In this document: positions 25,581-34,745 of the stretch, piece after piece
Numbering within the stretch: position 1 is the first letter of the stretch
How the letters are laid out: each line of letters starts with the position of its first letter
Assembly (NCBI RefSeq): GCF_002113125.1
Contig: NZ_NEJP01000013.1
Coordinates: forward strand, 1 to 64,000
Reading direction: 5' to 3'
Length of the DNA stretch: 64,000 bases
Source of the DNA: Pseudomonas sp. B20(2017)
GTDB taxonomy: Bacteria; Pseudomonadota; Gammaproteobacteria; Pseudomonadales; Pseudomonadaceae
Position numbers and translations under genes: made by a program
The notes under the pieces: generated by a model
Told to the model about the DNA's origin: nothing
Seen by the model: only the letters and a program-made list of their open reading frames with translations
Database searches by the model: none

Positions 25581-26397
25581 CAGACAAGGACTGAACCTGC
25601 CAAAACTCGGCCTCGGCACCTGGCCGATGCACGGCGACGAATGCACCCGCGCCGTGGAACAAGCCCTGGAACTCGGTTACCGACACATCGACACGGCAGC
25701 GGCCTACAACAACGAAGACGCAGTCGGGCAGGCCTTGGCGAATACGCCGACACCCCGCGAGCAGATTCACGTCACCACCAAGGTCTGGTGGGACCAGTTG
25801 CAACCGGACGCCATGCGTCACTCGCTGGATCGCAGCCTCAAGGCGTTGCGCAGCGAGTACGTCGACCTGTTCATGATTCATTGGCCGACCACCGACTGGG
25901 ATTTGCCGCGCACCCTCGAAACCCTCGCTTCGTTCAAGGAGCAAGGTCTGGCTCGCAACATTGGCGTAGCGAATTTTCCGCTGCCGCTGCTGCGCAAAGT
26001 CGTCGAGGAATACGGCATCCCTCTGTCAGCCATCCAGGTCGAGTACCACGTACTGCTCGGACAAAACGCCCTGCTCGACTACGCCCGTCAACACGATCTG
26101 GCACTGACGGCCTACACGCCATTGGCGCGTAACAAGGTCTCGGAGATTCCTCAGATTCAGCAGATAGCCGAAAAACACGGCGTGCTGCCGACTCAGGTCG
26201 CGCTGAAGTGGCTGCTGGATCAGGACAACGTCGCGGCGATTCCCAAGGCCAGCAGCAAGACCAATCAACTGGCCAACCTGGAGTCATTGAAGGTCGAACT
26301 GGACGATGACGACCGGGCGTTGATCGCCGGGTTGTCCAAGCGCGAACGTCAGGTCAGCCCGGACTTTGCGCCAGTGTGGGATGCCTTCGACCGCTGA
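25564..26397 (+). CDS. Aldo/keto reductase (DkgB-like)
   Basis: This 277-aa NADPH-dependent reductase has the AKR tetrad visible as Asp in GYRHIDTAAAY (near residue 42), Tyr in AAAYNNE, Lys in VTTKVWW and His in FMIHWP. It matches the 2,5-diketo-D-gluconate reductase B group in length and motif spacing. It overlaps the FAD dehydrogenase by 17 nt, indicating coupled expression, so the two probably act on the same compound. A strong hairpin follows at 26463-26494. Confidence 0.88.
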   Translation: MQHIVNRQGLNLPKLGLGTWPMHGDECTRAVEQALELGYRHIDTAAAYNNEDAVGQALANTPTPREQIHVTTKVWWDQLQPDAMRHSLDRSLKALRSEYVDLFMIHWPTTDWDLPRTLETLASFKEQGLARNIGVANFPLPLLRKVVEEYGIPLSAIQVEYHVLLGQNALLDYARQHDLALTAYTPLARNKVSEIPQIQQIAEKHGVLPTQVALKWLLDQDNVAAIPKASSKTNQLANLESLKVELDDDDRALIAGLSKRERQVSPDFAPVWDAFDR

Positions 26398-26462
26398 CAC
26401 CTGACCCGGCGAAAGAAAACCGCCGACGAATTGAATTCCCGGCGCTCGTGCTCGTCAATAAC

Positions 26463-26494
26463 AGGCCCGACCTCGTCACCCCGAGGCCGGGCCT
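26463..26494 (+). terminator. Terminator after the FAD dehydrogenase/AKR operon
   Basis: AGGCCCG-A-CCTCG pairs with CGAGG-C-CGGGCCT (26463-26475 with 26482-26494, one mismatch) across a 6-nt loop. Only a short T-run follows. Confidence 0.7.
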
Positions 26495-26587
26495 TTGTGC
26501 GTGTGTACGAATAGACGGACGACCGGACTGGCGCCACACTCACACACCAGCAACACTCATCACCACGATCAGAAAGAGGATTCCCAC

Positions 26588-27475
26588 ATGCTATGGAAAA
26601 AAGGCCGACGCAGTGACAACGTCGTCGATGCCCGTGGCGATGATATGGGCGGTGGTGGCGGTATGCGCTTCGGTGGCGGCAAGGGCCTGAGCCTCGGGGC
26701 GATCCTGCTGATTGTCGGCATCGGCTGGATCACCGGCCAGGACCCGCTGCAGATCCTCGGCCAGCTCACAGGGCAGATGACCGAACAATCGGCCCCTACT
26801 TCGCAAACCCGTCAGGCACCACCGGCCAACGATGAACAGGCCGAATTCGTGCGCTCGATCCTCGGCGACACCGAAGACACCTGGGGCGCGATCTTCCAGC
26901 AGGCCGGCCGGCAATATAAGGATCCGACCCTGGTGCTGTTCAGCAACCGGGTCAATTCCGCCTGCGGTCTGGCGACCTCGGCCACCGGCCCGTTCTATTG
27001 CCCGGCGGACCAGAAAGTCTATCTGGACATGGCGTTCTTCCAGGAAATGGCTCAACGCTTCAAAGCCGCCGGCGATTTCGCCCAGGCCTACGTGATCGCT
27101 CACGAAGTCGGACACCATGTGCAGACGCTTCTCGGCGTCTCGGCGAAAATTCAGACAGCCCGCCAGCAAGGCCGGCAGATGGAAGGTGACGGCGGTCTGC
27201 TGGTGCGTCAGGAACTGCAGGCCGATTGCCTGGCCGGAGTCTGGGCCTACAACGCGCAGAAGCGTCTGAACTGGCTGGAACCGGGCGACATCGAAGAAGC
27301 CTTGAACGCGGCGAACGCGATCGGTGATGATCGCCTGCAACAACAGGGTCAGGGCCGTGTGGTGCCGGACTCGTTTACCCACGGTACGTCGGCGCAAAGG
27401 GTGCGCTGGTTCAAAACCGGATTCGCCCAGGGCCAGGTCGGCCAGTGCGATACCTTTGCGGCGAAAAACCTGTAA
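26588..27475 (+). CDS. YpfJ-family neutral zinc metallopeptidase
   Basis: This 295-aa protein has a glycine-rich N-terminus, one membrane segment (LSLGAILLIVGIGWITG near residue 36) and a zinc-dependent protease domain with HEVGHH near residue 172. The conserved tail QELQADCLAGVWAYN gives the third ligand region. Length and layout match E. coli YpfJ. Function in the cell is poorly known. The next gene starts immediately after its stop codon, so the two are probably co-translated. Confidence 0.9.
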   Translation: MLWKKGRRSDNVVDARGDDMGGGGGMRFGGGKGLSLGAILLIVGIGWITGQDPLQILGQLTGQMTEQSAPTSQTRQAPPANDEQAEFVRSILGDTEDTWGAIFQQAGRQYKDPTLVLFSNRVNSACGLATSATGPFYCPADQKVYLDMAFFQEMAQRFKAAGDFAQAYVIAHEVGHHVQTLLGVSAKIQTARQQGRQMEGDGGLLVRQELQADCLAGVWAYNAQKRLNWLEPGDIEEALNAANAIGDDRLQQQGQGRVVPDSFTHGTSAQRVRWFKTGFAQGQVGQCDTFAAKNL

Positions 27476-28429
27476 ATGCATAAATGGCTGTTGGCTTTAC
27501 TGTTCATCGGCGGCACCGCCCAAGCGGCCGGCGTCGACGCAATCAGTCCCGGGCGCCTGCAATTGCAGGCCGGCGAAATGGCGGTGGGCATCGGCCCGGC
27601 GCCGGCGAAAATCGAGCGCGTGCTGATCGTCATTCATGGCCGTCTGCGCAACGCCGAGACCTATCGCAAAAGCGGCGAAGTCGCGGCGGAACTGGCCGGG
27701 CAAACCGCCAACACCCTGGTGATCGCCCCGCAGTTTCTCAACGAAAGCGATGTGTCGCTCTACTCGCTGCCCGCCAGCGTGCTGCGCTGGCAAGGCAACG
27801 ACTGGATGGGCGGCGGGTTATCCACAGGGCCGAACCCGCTGAGTTCCTACGCCGCACTGGACGAAATCGTCGGGCGGCTGAGCGATCGCAAGCAGTTTCC
27901 GGACGTGAAGCAGATCGTGATTTTCGGCCACTCCGGCGGCGCTCAGGTGGTGCAGCGTTATGCGCTGCTGGCTCAGGAACAACCGGCGCTCAAGGCCGAG
28001 GGCATTCGCTTGCGTTATGTAGTCGCCAACCCGTCGTCGTACGCCTACTTCAATGAGCAGCGCCCGGTGGCCTTCGATCATGCGAAGTGCCCGGGTTTCA
28101 ACCGTTGGAAGTACGGTCTGGTGGATCCGCCGATCTACTCGGGTGGGCAAACGCCCGCGCAGCTTGAAGGCCGTTACGTCAAACGCGAGGTGATTTATCT
28201 GCTGGGCCAGCAGGACACCGACCCGCAACACCCGGCGCTGGACAAGAGCTGCGCCGCCAAAGCCCAAGGGGCTTATCGACTGGAGCGCGGGAAGCTGTTT
28301 TTCGGTTACTTGCTGCGTCGTCACCCTGAAGGGGTGAATCAGCGACTGATCGAAGTACCCGGCGTCGGGCATGACGGCGACGGCATGCTGACCTCGCCGG
28401 AAGGCCAGAAAGCTCTATTCGAGCAGTAA
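27476..28429 (+). CDS. Exported alpha/beta hydrolase
   Basis: This 317-aa protein has a short signal peptide (MHKWLLALLFIGGTAQAAGV, cleavage near residue 18). The alpha/beta-hydrolase core has RVLIVIHGRLRNAETY with the oxyanion region near residue 50 and the nucleophile elbow FGHSGGAQV near 147. A GHDGDGM segment near the C-terminus carries the probable catalytic histidine. It may be a periplasmic esterase or lipase-like enzyme. Its ATG directly abuts the stop of the metallopeptidase gene, but a shared function is not established. Confidence 0.82.
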   Translation: MHKWLLALLFIGGTAQAAGVDAISPGRLQLQAGEMAVGIGPAPAKIERVLIVIHGRLRNAETYRKSGEVAAELAGQTANTLVIAPQFLNESDVSLYSLPASVLRWQGNDWMGGGLSTGPNPLSSYAALDEIVGRLSDRKQFPDVKQIVIFGHSGGAQVVQRYALLAQEQPALKAEGIRLRYVVANPSSYAYFNEQRPVAFDHAKCPGFNRWKYGLVDPPIYSGGQTPAQLEGRYVKREVIYLLGQQDTDPQHPALDKSCAAKAQGAYRLERGKLFFGYLLRRHPEGVNQRLIEVPGVGHDGDGMLTSPEGQKALFEQ

Positions 28430-28454
28430 GTTGTTGGGTGGAGGGTCGGGCCTC

Positions 28455-28549
28455 TTCGCGAGCAAGTCGAGTCGTCGCACCGCCGCTCCCACATTTGGAA
28501 TGCATTCCCCTGTGGGAGCGGCGGTGCGACGACTCGACTTGCTCGCGAA
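28455..28549. repeat. 95-bp near-complete palindrome built from REP-like arms
   Basis: Two 39-nt arms (28455-28493 and 28511-28549) are perfectly complementary. The 17-nt loop itself contains the palindrome GGAATGCATTCC at 28497-28508. The arm ends are the REP motifs TTCGCGAGCAAG and CCGCTCCCACA, but the middle differs from the other copies. It separates two converging gene ends. Confidence 0.93.
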
Positions 28550-28574
28550 AGCGTCCGTGCAGACAACGCAGGTC

Positions 28575-29168
28575 TCAGGCCAAAAGCATCTGCCGCAACT
28601 CCACACAATCCTTCGCATGCCAGTCGGTCAACTCCGGCCACGGATTATCCGGCAGGTTCACCAGCACCGTGTGCGTGCCTGCCGCCCGGCCGCAATCGAG
28701 ATCAAACCGGTAATCACCGACCATCACCATCTCGCTCGCCGGCACTTGCCAGGCCTCGGCGAGTTTCAGCAGGCCACCCGGATGCGGTTTTGGCGGTGCT
28801 TCATCGCGGCCCAGCACATCCTCCACCGCGAAGCAGTCCGCGAGGCCGATGGCCTCCAGCGTCACATGGGCCAGCTCCCGCGCATTACGGGTCAGGATGC
28901 CCAAGCGATAACCCCGGGCGTGCAGGTCGCGCACCAGCTCCACCGCGCCGACCGCCGGGGTCGAGCCGAGCGCCAGATCACGCTCATGCTCCAGCAGCCA
29001 CGCGTGTTTCGCCGCCGCTTCTTCGGCAGGCAATGCTGCGAGGTGGGTGAGGATGTCGTCCTCCGGCGGGATCGACAGCGCCACGCGGATCGCAGCGAAG
29101 TCGTGCACGGCGACGGTCAGGGTGCCGTCCATGTCGAACACCCAGTGCCGCACATCCGCCAGACTCAT
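28575..29168 (-). CDS. HAD-superfamily hydrolase
   Basis: This 197-aa phosphatase-like protein has motif I VFDMDGTLT near residue 10, motif II ILTRNARE near 97, a lysine in PPKPHPGGL near 134, and motif III MVGDYRFDLDCGRAAG near 157. The small helical cap lies between motifs I and II, as in HAD-IA phosphoglycolate-phosphatase relatives. Its start overlaps the tesB stop by 4 nt, so they are co-expressed. The natural substrate is unknown. Confidence 0.87.
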   Translation of the reverse strand: MSLADVRHWVFDMDGTLTVAVHDFAAIRVALSIPPEDDILTHLAALPAEEAAAKHAWLLEHERDLALGSTPAVGAVELVRDLHARGYRLGILTRNARELAHVTLEAIGLADCFAVEDVLGRDEAPPKPHPGGLLKLAEAWQVPASEMVMVGDYRFDLDCGRAAGTHTVLVNLPDNPWPELTDWHAKDCVELRQMLLA

Positions 29169-30034
29169 GCCCAGTCCTTGCGATGACGGATCAGGCCTTC
29201 CTGAGTCACCGACGCCACCAGTTGCCCGGCGCGGTTGAACACGCTGCCACGGGAGAACCCGCGGGAATTGCCGGCCCACGGACTGTCCATGGCGTAGAGC
29301 AACCAGTCATCGGCACGCAGGTCATTGTGGAACCACAACGCGTGGTCGAGGCTGGCGACCTGCATGTCTTTCTGCCAGACCGATTTGCCGTGCGGCAGCA
29401 TCGAGGTGGTCAGCAGACCGAAGTCCGAGGCGTAGGCCAGCAGGTATTTGTGCAGTGCCGGGATATCGGCCAACGCGCCGTCGGCGCGGAACCACACGTA
29501 CTTGACCGGATCTGCCGGTTGCGGGTTGTACGGGTCTTTTTCAGTGACCGGGCGCACTTCGATCGGCTTCGGGCACAGCAGCTTTTCGCGCATGTGTTCC
29601 GGGATCAGGTGCGCGCGTTGCTGGGTCAGTTCCAGCTCCGACGGCAGGTTTTCCGGGCCGACCACTTGCGGCATCTGGCTCTGGTGTTCGAAGCCTTCCT
29701 CGTCGTACTGAAACGAAGCGCTGCAGGTGAAAATAGGGTGGCCCTTCTGGATCGCGGTCACGCGACGGGTGCTGAAACTACCGCCGTCGCGTACGCGGTC
29801 AACCGAGTAGACCACCGGCAACTTGGCATCGCCCGGACGCAGGAAATAACCGTGCATCGAATGCACATGGCGCGCTTCTTCAACGGTCTGACTGGCCGCC
29901 GACAGCGACTGGCCGAGCACCTGGCCGCCGAACAACTGGCGAAAGCCCAGATCCTGGCTGCGACCACGGAACAGGTTTTCCTCGATCGGTTCGAGGGTCA
30001 GCAGATCCACCAGATCTTCCAACACTTGGCTCAT
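29165..30034 (-). CDS. tesB: Acyl-CoA thioesterase II
   Basis: This 289-aa double-hotdog thioesterase hydrolyses medium and long-chain acyl-CoA to fatty acid and CoA. It has the typical start with EENLFRGRSQDLG, the conserved FGGQVLGQSLSAA near residue 35, and the catalytic aspartate in VASLDHALWFH near 226. Length equals E. coli TesB (286 aa). It is followed by an overlapping HAD gene in the same direction. Confidence 0.95.
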   Translation of the reverse strand: MSQVLEDLVDLLTLEPIEENLFRGRSQDLGFRQLFGGQVLGQSLSAASQTVEEARHVHSMHGYFLRPGDAKLPVVYSVDRVRDGGSFSTRRVTAIQKGHPIFTCSASFQYDEEGFEHQSQMPQVVGPENLPSELELTQQRAHLIPEHMREKLLCPKPIEVRPVTEKDPYNPQPADPVKYVWFRADGALADIPALHKYLLAYASDFGLLTTSMLPHGKSVWQKDMQVASLDHALWFHNDLRADDWLLYAMDSPWAGNSRGFSRGSVFNRAGQLVASVTQEGLIRHRKDWA

Positions 30035-30140
30035 TCAGACTCTCCTCACACAAAGCTATGCCGCGCAGTCTTGGCTGCGGCGGCCAATTCAGATTCTGGC
30101 GCGAGCCACTGATCGCGCCATTGTAAACGTCCGTGTCGGC

Positions 30141-30710
30141 TTAGCCATGCAAGGTCTGCAGCCATTGCTCCCGGGTAATGCGGTACAACACATGTCGACG
30201 CAACGGATGGTCGACCGCCAGTTTCGGGTGATCAAAATCGTCGGCTGGATCGTGATGCATGCCGATCGCCTGCATGACTTTTTCCGACGGCAGATTGCTC
30301 TGCGCGGTGAAGGACACGATCTCCTTCAGGGCCAACCGGTCAAAGCCGCAACGCAGCGCGGTCCACGCCGCTTCGCTGGCATAACCCAGGCCCCAGTGTT
30401 CCTTGGCCAGCCGCCAGCCGATTTCCACCGCCGGGGTGAACGGCGCATCGAAGCCGACCACGCCGAGCCCGGTAAAACCGATGAACTCGCCACTGTCCTT
30501 GCGCTCCAGCGCCCACAGGCCATACCCGTGCTCGGCAAAATGCCCGCGCACCCGACCGATCAACGCGGCGCTTTCCAGCCGGCTCAAGGGCGCGGGGAAG
30601 TAGCGCATCACCTGCGGGTCGGCGCACATCGCCGCAAACGCCGGCAAATCCTCGTCCTGCCATTGGCGCATCAGCAGCCTTGCGCTTTCCAGCTCCAGTA
30701 TCGGTTCCAT
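30141..30710 (-). CDS. GNAT-family N-acetyltransferase (RimJ/RimL-like)
   Basis: This 189-aa acetyltransferase starts MEPILELESARLLMRQWQDE and has the GNAT acetyl-CoA site region WRLAKEHWGLGYASEAA near residue 97, then TAQSNLPSEKVMQAIG. This is the acetyltransf_3 type, often acting on ribosomal-protein N-termini or small amines. The gene stands alone, and the substrate is unknown. Confidence 0.88.
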   Translation of the reverse strand: MEPILELESARLLMRQWQDEDLPAFAAMCADPQVMRYFPAPLSRLESAALIGRVRGHFAEHGYGLWALERKDSGEFIGFTGLGVVGFDAPFTPAVEIGWRLAKEHWGLGYASEAAWTALRCGFDRLALKEIVSFTAQSNLPSEKVMQAIGMHHDPADDFDHPKLAVDHPLRRHVLYRITREQWLQTLHG

Positions 30711-30792
30711 CCCGCCCCTCCGCTTGATGCCGTCAGTCTACATCGCTGTTAGGCTTTGCACTCTTTCCTGCAGCCTTTATGAATAGTCCACC

Positions 30793-31713
30793 ATGCCGTT
30801 GCCGCTGATCTACCACGAAGACTACAGCCCGGAATTTCCGGCGGATCACCGCTTCCCCATGGACAAGTTCCGCCTGCTGCGCGATCACCTGGTGGACAGC
30901 GGCCTGACCCGCGATGAAGACCTGCTGCGCCCTGAACTGTGCCCTGCCGACATTCTCGCCCTGGCCCATGACCGCGGTTATATCGAACGCTACATGAGCG
31001 GCGAGTTGTCCCGCGAAGACCAGCGGCGCCTCGGCCTGCCGTGGAACGAAGCCCTGGCCCGACGCACGGTGCGGGCCGTCGGCGGTTCGATTCTGGCGGC
31101 TGAGAAAGCGCTGGAACATGGTCTGGCCTGTCACCTGGCCGGCGGCACCCATCACGCCCATTACGACTACCCCGCCGGCTTCTGCATCTTCAATGACCTG
31201 GCGATCATCAGCCACTACCTGCTGCAAAGCGGCCGGGTGAACCGGGTGCTGATCTTCGACTGCGACGTGCATCAGGGCGACGGCACTGCACGGATTCTGC
31301 ACAACACCCCGGAAGCGATCACCGTTTCCCTGCACTGCGAAAAGAACTTTCCTGCACGCAAGGCCGAAAGCGACTGGGACATTCCGCTGCCCAACGGCAT
31401 GGGCGACGCCGATTACCTGAAAGTGGTCGACGATGCGCTCAACTACCTGCTGCCGCTGTATCAGCCGGATCTGGTGCTGTACGACGCCGGCGTCGACGTG
31501 CACAAGGACGATGCCCTCGGTTATCTGCAACTGACCGACGAAGGCGTCGCCGCCCGCGATGAAAGCGTGATGCGCCACTGCCTGGGCCGCGACATCCCGG
31601 TGGTCGGGGTGATCGGCGGCGGTTACAGCAAGGATCGCCACGCTCTCGCCCGCCGCCACGGCATCCTGCATCACAGTGCGCAGCGCGTCTGGCAGTCATC
31701 GGGTTGTCATTGA
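30793..31713 (+). CDS. Histone-deacetylase-family hydrolase
   Basis: This 306-aa class II-like bacterial HDAC homolog is expected to bind zinc and remove acetyl groups from lysine or polyamine-type substrates. The histidine pair appears in GGTHHAHYDYPAGFCIFND near residue 118. The metal-binding DCDVHQGDGT lies near 155 and a further aspartate in LYDAGVDVHKDD near 232. All expected catalytic residues appear to be present. It stands alone between a divergent GNAT gene and a flavoprotein gene. Confidence 0.9.
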   Translation: MPLPLIYHEDYSPEFPADHRFPMDKFRLLRDHLVDSGLTRDEDLLRPELCPADILALAHDRGYIERYMSGELSREDQRRLGLPWNEALARRTVRAVGGSILAAEKALEHGLACHLAGGTHHAHYDYPAGFCIFNDLAIISHYLLQSGRVNRVLIFDCDVHQGDGTARILHNTPEAITVSLHCEKNFPARKAESDWDIPLPNGMGDADYLKVVDDALNYLLPLYQPDLVLYDAGVDVHKDDALGYLQLTDEGVAARDESVMRHCLGRDIPVVGVIGGGYSKDRHALARRHGILHHSAQRVWQSSGCH

Positions 31714-31849
31714 GTTGTGCTGCGTTACCCACAATGGCTGTGGAACGGCCTGTGGATAACCTGAGCGAAAGGGACTACAGCCCACACTGAACATGGCCTG
31801 CAGCGAGCTGGTTGTTTTTTGATCAGCGATTTGAGCCACCGCAAGCCTC

Positions 31850-31938
31850 TGTGGGAGCGAGCCTGCTCGCGATGAGACCCTCTCATCCGGAATCGATGGC
31901 GACTGATCCGCCGCATCGCGAGCAGGCTCACTCCCACA
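31850..31938. repeat. REPIN-type inverted REP pair
   Basis: An 89-bp element runs from TGTGGGAGCGAGC to CTCACTCCCACA, with an internal inverted segment GCGATGAGA...CATCGCG. It lies between two genes in the same direction. The rest of the 280-bp gap (31714-31849) holds only two DnaA-box-like words. Confidence 0.88.
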
Positions 31939-31993
31939 AGGGATTTGCGCTGTTAGAATGCGCGCCATATTTCGTCAGACCGCAGCGCACGCC

Positions 31994-33235
31994 ATGACCC
32001 AGATTCACGCCACCTCTCCCGCTCACGTCGCCATCATCGGCGGTGGACCCGCCGGCCTGATGGCCGCCGAAGTGCTGAGCCAGGCCGGAGTCCGTGTCGA
32101 CCTGTACGACGGCATGCCCTCGGTGGGCCGCAAGTTCCTGCTGGCCGGAGTTGGCGGCATGAACATCACCCATTCCGAAGCCTGGCCGGCCTTCCTCTCG
32201 CGCTACGCCGAACGCGCCCCGAACATCGCCCCGCTGCTGCGCGCGTTCGACGCCGATGCGCTGTGCCGGTGGATTCACGAACTGGGCATCGAAACCTTCA
32301 TCGGCAGCTCCGGCCGGGTGTTCCCCACCGACATGAAAGCCGCACCGCTGCTGCGCGCCTGGCTCAAGCGCCTGCGCGACAGCGGCGTGGTTATCCACAA
32401 CCGCCACCGCTGGCTCGGCTGGGATGAAAACGGTGCGCTGCGCATCGACAGCCCGGAAGGCGAGAAAACCCTCACCCCCGACGCCACCCTGCTCGCTCTC
32501 GGCGGCGGCAGTTGGTCGCGACTGGGCTCCGACGGCGCGTGGATGCTGCCGCTTGAGCAACGCGGCGTAGGACTGGCGCCGTTGCAGCCGAGCAATTGCG
32601 GCTTCGAGGTGCAGGCCTGGAGCGAAGTGATGGTCAGCAAATTCGCCGGCGCGCCGCTGAAAAATATCGCCATTGGTTTGAACGACGATGTTCCGCGTCT
32701 GGGTGAATGCGTGATTACCGTGACCGGGATCGAGGGCAGTCTGATCTACGCGCTGTCCGCACCGATTCGCGAGGCGATCAATGTGCACGGTGCCGCGACC
32801 ATTCACATCGACCTGCTGCCCGGCCGGCCTGTGGATAAATTGCAGGCGGCATTGAGCAAACCACGGGGTTCGCGCTCGATGGCCAAGCATCTGCACAGTC
32901 AGGTCGGGATTGATGGGGTGAAGGCGGCGTTGTTGCGGGAACTTACTGATGCTGCGACGTTTGCCGATCCCGCGCTGCTGGCCCGTGCGATCAAGGCCTT
33001 GCCGCTGACGCTGGTGAAAACCCGTCCGCTGGATGAAGCGATCAGCAGTGCCGGTGGCGTGACGTTCGAGGCGATGGATGAGCGGATGATGCTCAAGGCG
33101 TTGCCGGGGGTGTTTTGTGCGGGGGAAATGCTGGATTGGGAAGCGCCGACTGGGGGGTATCTGCTGACGGCGTGTTTTGCCAGTGGCCGGGCGGCGGGGT
33201 TTGGGATGGCGCAGTGGTTGCAGCGAAAAGGTTAA
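31994..33235 (+). CDS. TIGR03862-type flavoprotein (HI0933-like)
   Basis: This 413-aa FAD-containing protein has the dinucleotide-binding motif VAIIGGGPAGLMAAEVL near residue 12, GRKFLLAGVGGMNITHSE near 45, and FCAGEMLDWEAPTGGYLL near 380, all signatures of the HI0933/YhiN-like flavoproteins. Their physiological role is unknown; TIGR03862 members are frequent in proteobacteria. The ATG at 31994 gives the standard N-terminus. Confidence 0.88.
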   Translation: MTQIHATSPAHVAIIGGGPAGLMAAEVLSQAGVRVDLYDGMPSVGRKFLLAGVGGMNITHSEAWPAFLSRYAERAPNIAPLLRAFDADALCRWIHELGIETFIGSSGRVFPTDMKAAPLLRAWLKRLRDSGVVIHNRHRWLGWDENGALRIDSPEGEKTLTPDATLLALGGGSWSRLGSDGAWMLPLEQRGVGLAPLQPSNCGFEVQAWSEVMVSKFAGAPLKNIAIGLNDDVPRLGECVITVTGIEGSLIYALSAPIREAINVHGAATIHIDLLPGRPVDKLQAALSKPRGSRSMAKHLHSQVGIDGVKAALLRELTDAATFADPALLARAIKALPLTLVKTRPLDEAISSAGGVTFEAMDERMMLKALPGVFCAGEMLDWEAPTGGYLLTACFASGRAAGFGMAQWLQRKG

Positions 33236-33250
33236 AACCGAGGCGCTGCT

Positions 33251-33325
33251 TTCGCGAGCAGGCTCGCCCCCACAAGTGATCTCCATACCACTGAAGCTCA
33301 ATGTGGGAGCGAGCTTGCTCGCGAA
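33251..33325. repeat. Inverted REP pair (short spacer, reversed order)
   Basis: A 75-bp element begins TTCGCGAGCAGG and ends TTGCTCGCGAA, so the two REP units face each other in the opposite order from the 90-bp elements. It lies between converging genes. Confidence 0.87.
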
Positions 33326-33351
33326 GGCGGCCTTACAACCGCCGACTCAAA

Positions 33352-34692
33352 TCAAGGCTTACGCTTGCGCGGCCCGGTATTGAACACCGGCACCTTGCGC
33401 ACAGGCTTGATCGAAGGCTCCGGCGCCTGAGTCTCGCCGCTGTCCACCCACTTGCCCAGATTGCGCTTGCCACCGCCACCACCGGAAGCTTTCGGCTTTT
33501 TCGGTTTCTTCGGCTTCTTGATCACCTGACCACTGGCATCGGTGTCCGGCACGCGGTGCTCCGGCACGAAGTCCGGCTCAACCTCACGCTTCAACGTGCT
33601 GCGAGTCAGCATTTCAATCGCCGACAACATGTTCACTTCATCAGCGCACACCAGCGAGATTGCCTCACCGGTCGAACCCGCGCGGCCAGTCCGGCCGATA
33701 CGGTGAATGTAATCCTCAGCGACGATCGGCAGATCGAAGTTGACCACCAGCGGCAGGTCTTCGATATCCAGACCACGAGCAGCAACATCGGTCGCCACCA
33801 GAATCTGCACTTCGCTCAGTTTGAAACGGTCCAGTGCCCGCTGCCGGGTCGCCTGCGGCTTGTCGCCGTGGATGCCATCGGCGTTCACGCCCAGACCTTG
33901 AAGTTTCTCGACCAGCGCGTCCACACCATTACGGGTCTTGGCAAACACCAGCACCTGCTTCCACTTGTTCTTGCGCATCAGGTGCACGAACAGTTCCGGC
34001 TTGCGCTTCTTGTCCACCGTCACCACCCATTGCTTGACGGTGTTGGCGGCAACGTTGCGCGGGCTGACTTCGATGCTCTGCGGATCGTTGAGCATCTGCC
34101 CGGCCAGCAGGCGGATGTCATCGGAGAAGGTCGCGGAGAACAGCAGCGTCTGACGTTTTTTCGGCAACGCGCGGTAAATGTTCGCCAGCTCTTCGGAAAA
34201 ACCCAGGTCAAGCATGCGGTCGGCTTCGTCCAGCACCAGGGTTTGCAACTGATTGAACTTCAGCGCGTTCTGGCGGAACAGGTCGAGCAGACGGCCCGGA
34301 GTGGCGACCAGCAGATCGACGCCGCCGCGCAGCTTCATCATCTGCGGGTTGATGCTGACGCCGCCGTATACCGCGTAAGTGCGCAATGGCAGGTTTTCAG
34401 CGTACTGGCGCACGGCTTCGTGGACTTGTTCAGCCAGTTCGCGGGTCGGCACCAAAATCAGCGCGCGAACCGAGTTGGCAGCGACTTTCGGCCCTTCCAT
34501 CGCCAGCAATTGCAGCAGCGGCAAGGCAAAACCGGCGGTCTTGCCGGTCCCGGTCTGGGCCGCGGCCATCAGGTCGCGACCGGCCAGCACCGCCGGAATG
34601 GCTTGCGCCTGCACCGGCGTCGGGGTCTGGTAGCCGAGCTTCTCGAGGGAGCGCAGCAAGGGTTCGATCAGGCCAAGGGTGGCGAAAGTCAT
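33352..34692 (-). CDS. DEAD-box ATP-dependent RNA helicase, RhlE-like
   Basis: This 446-aa helicase has the Q motif (MTFATLGLIEPLLRSLEKLG then TPTPVQAQAIP), Walker A AAAQTGTGKT near residue 45, DEAD near 155, SATFS near 185 and HRIGRTGRAG near 340. The C-terminal 70 residues are basic and lysine-rich (KKPKKPKKPKASGGGG), typical of RhlE proteins that help ribosome assembly and RNA decay. Pseudomonads carry several such helicases, so I do not give a firm gene name. Confidence 0.93.
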   Translation of the reverse strand: MTFATLGLIEPLLRSLEKLGYQTPTPVQAQAIPAVLAGRDLMAAAQTGTGKTAGFALPLLQLLAMEGPKVAANSVRALILVPTRELAEQVHEAVRQYAENLPLRTYAVYGGVSINPQMMKLRGGVDLLVATPGRLLDLFRQNALKFNQLQTLVLDEADRMLDLGFSEELANIYRALPKKRQTLLFSATFSDDIRLLAGQMLNDPQSIEVSPRNVAANTVKQWVVTVDKKRKPELFVHLMRKNKWKQVLVFAKTRNGVDALVEKLQGLGVNADGIHGDKPQATRQRALDRFKLSEVQILVATDVAARGLDIEDLPLVVNFDLPIVAEDYIHRIGRTGRAGSTGEAISLVCADEVNMLSAIEMLTRSTLKREVEPDFVPEHRVPDTDASGQVIKKPKKPKKPKASGGGGGKRNLGKWVDSGETQAPEPSIKPVRKVPVFNTGPRKRKP

Positions 34693-34745
34693 GGGAGTAC
34701 CGTAGGAATAAATCAGAGCAAGTGTGCGATGGCGCGCAGTTTACC

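Noticed and set aside
31728..31759. Two DnaA-box-like words (TTACCCACA and TGTGGATAA) after the HDAC gene, with two more inside the next gene
   Set aside because: Such words occur at several unrelated places in the window (for example near 530, 11612 and 27818), and no dnaA, AT-rich unwinding element or origin genes are present.
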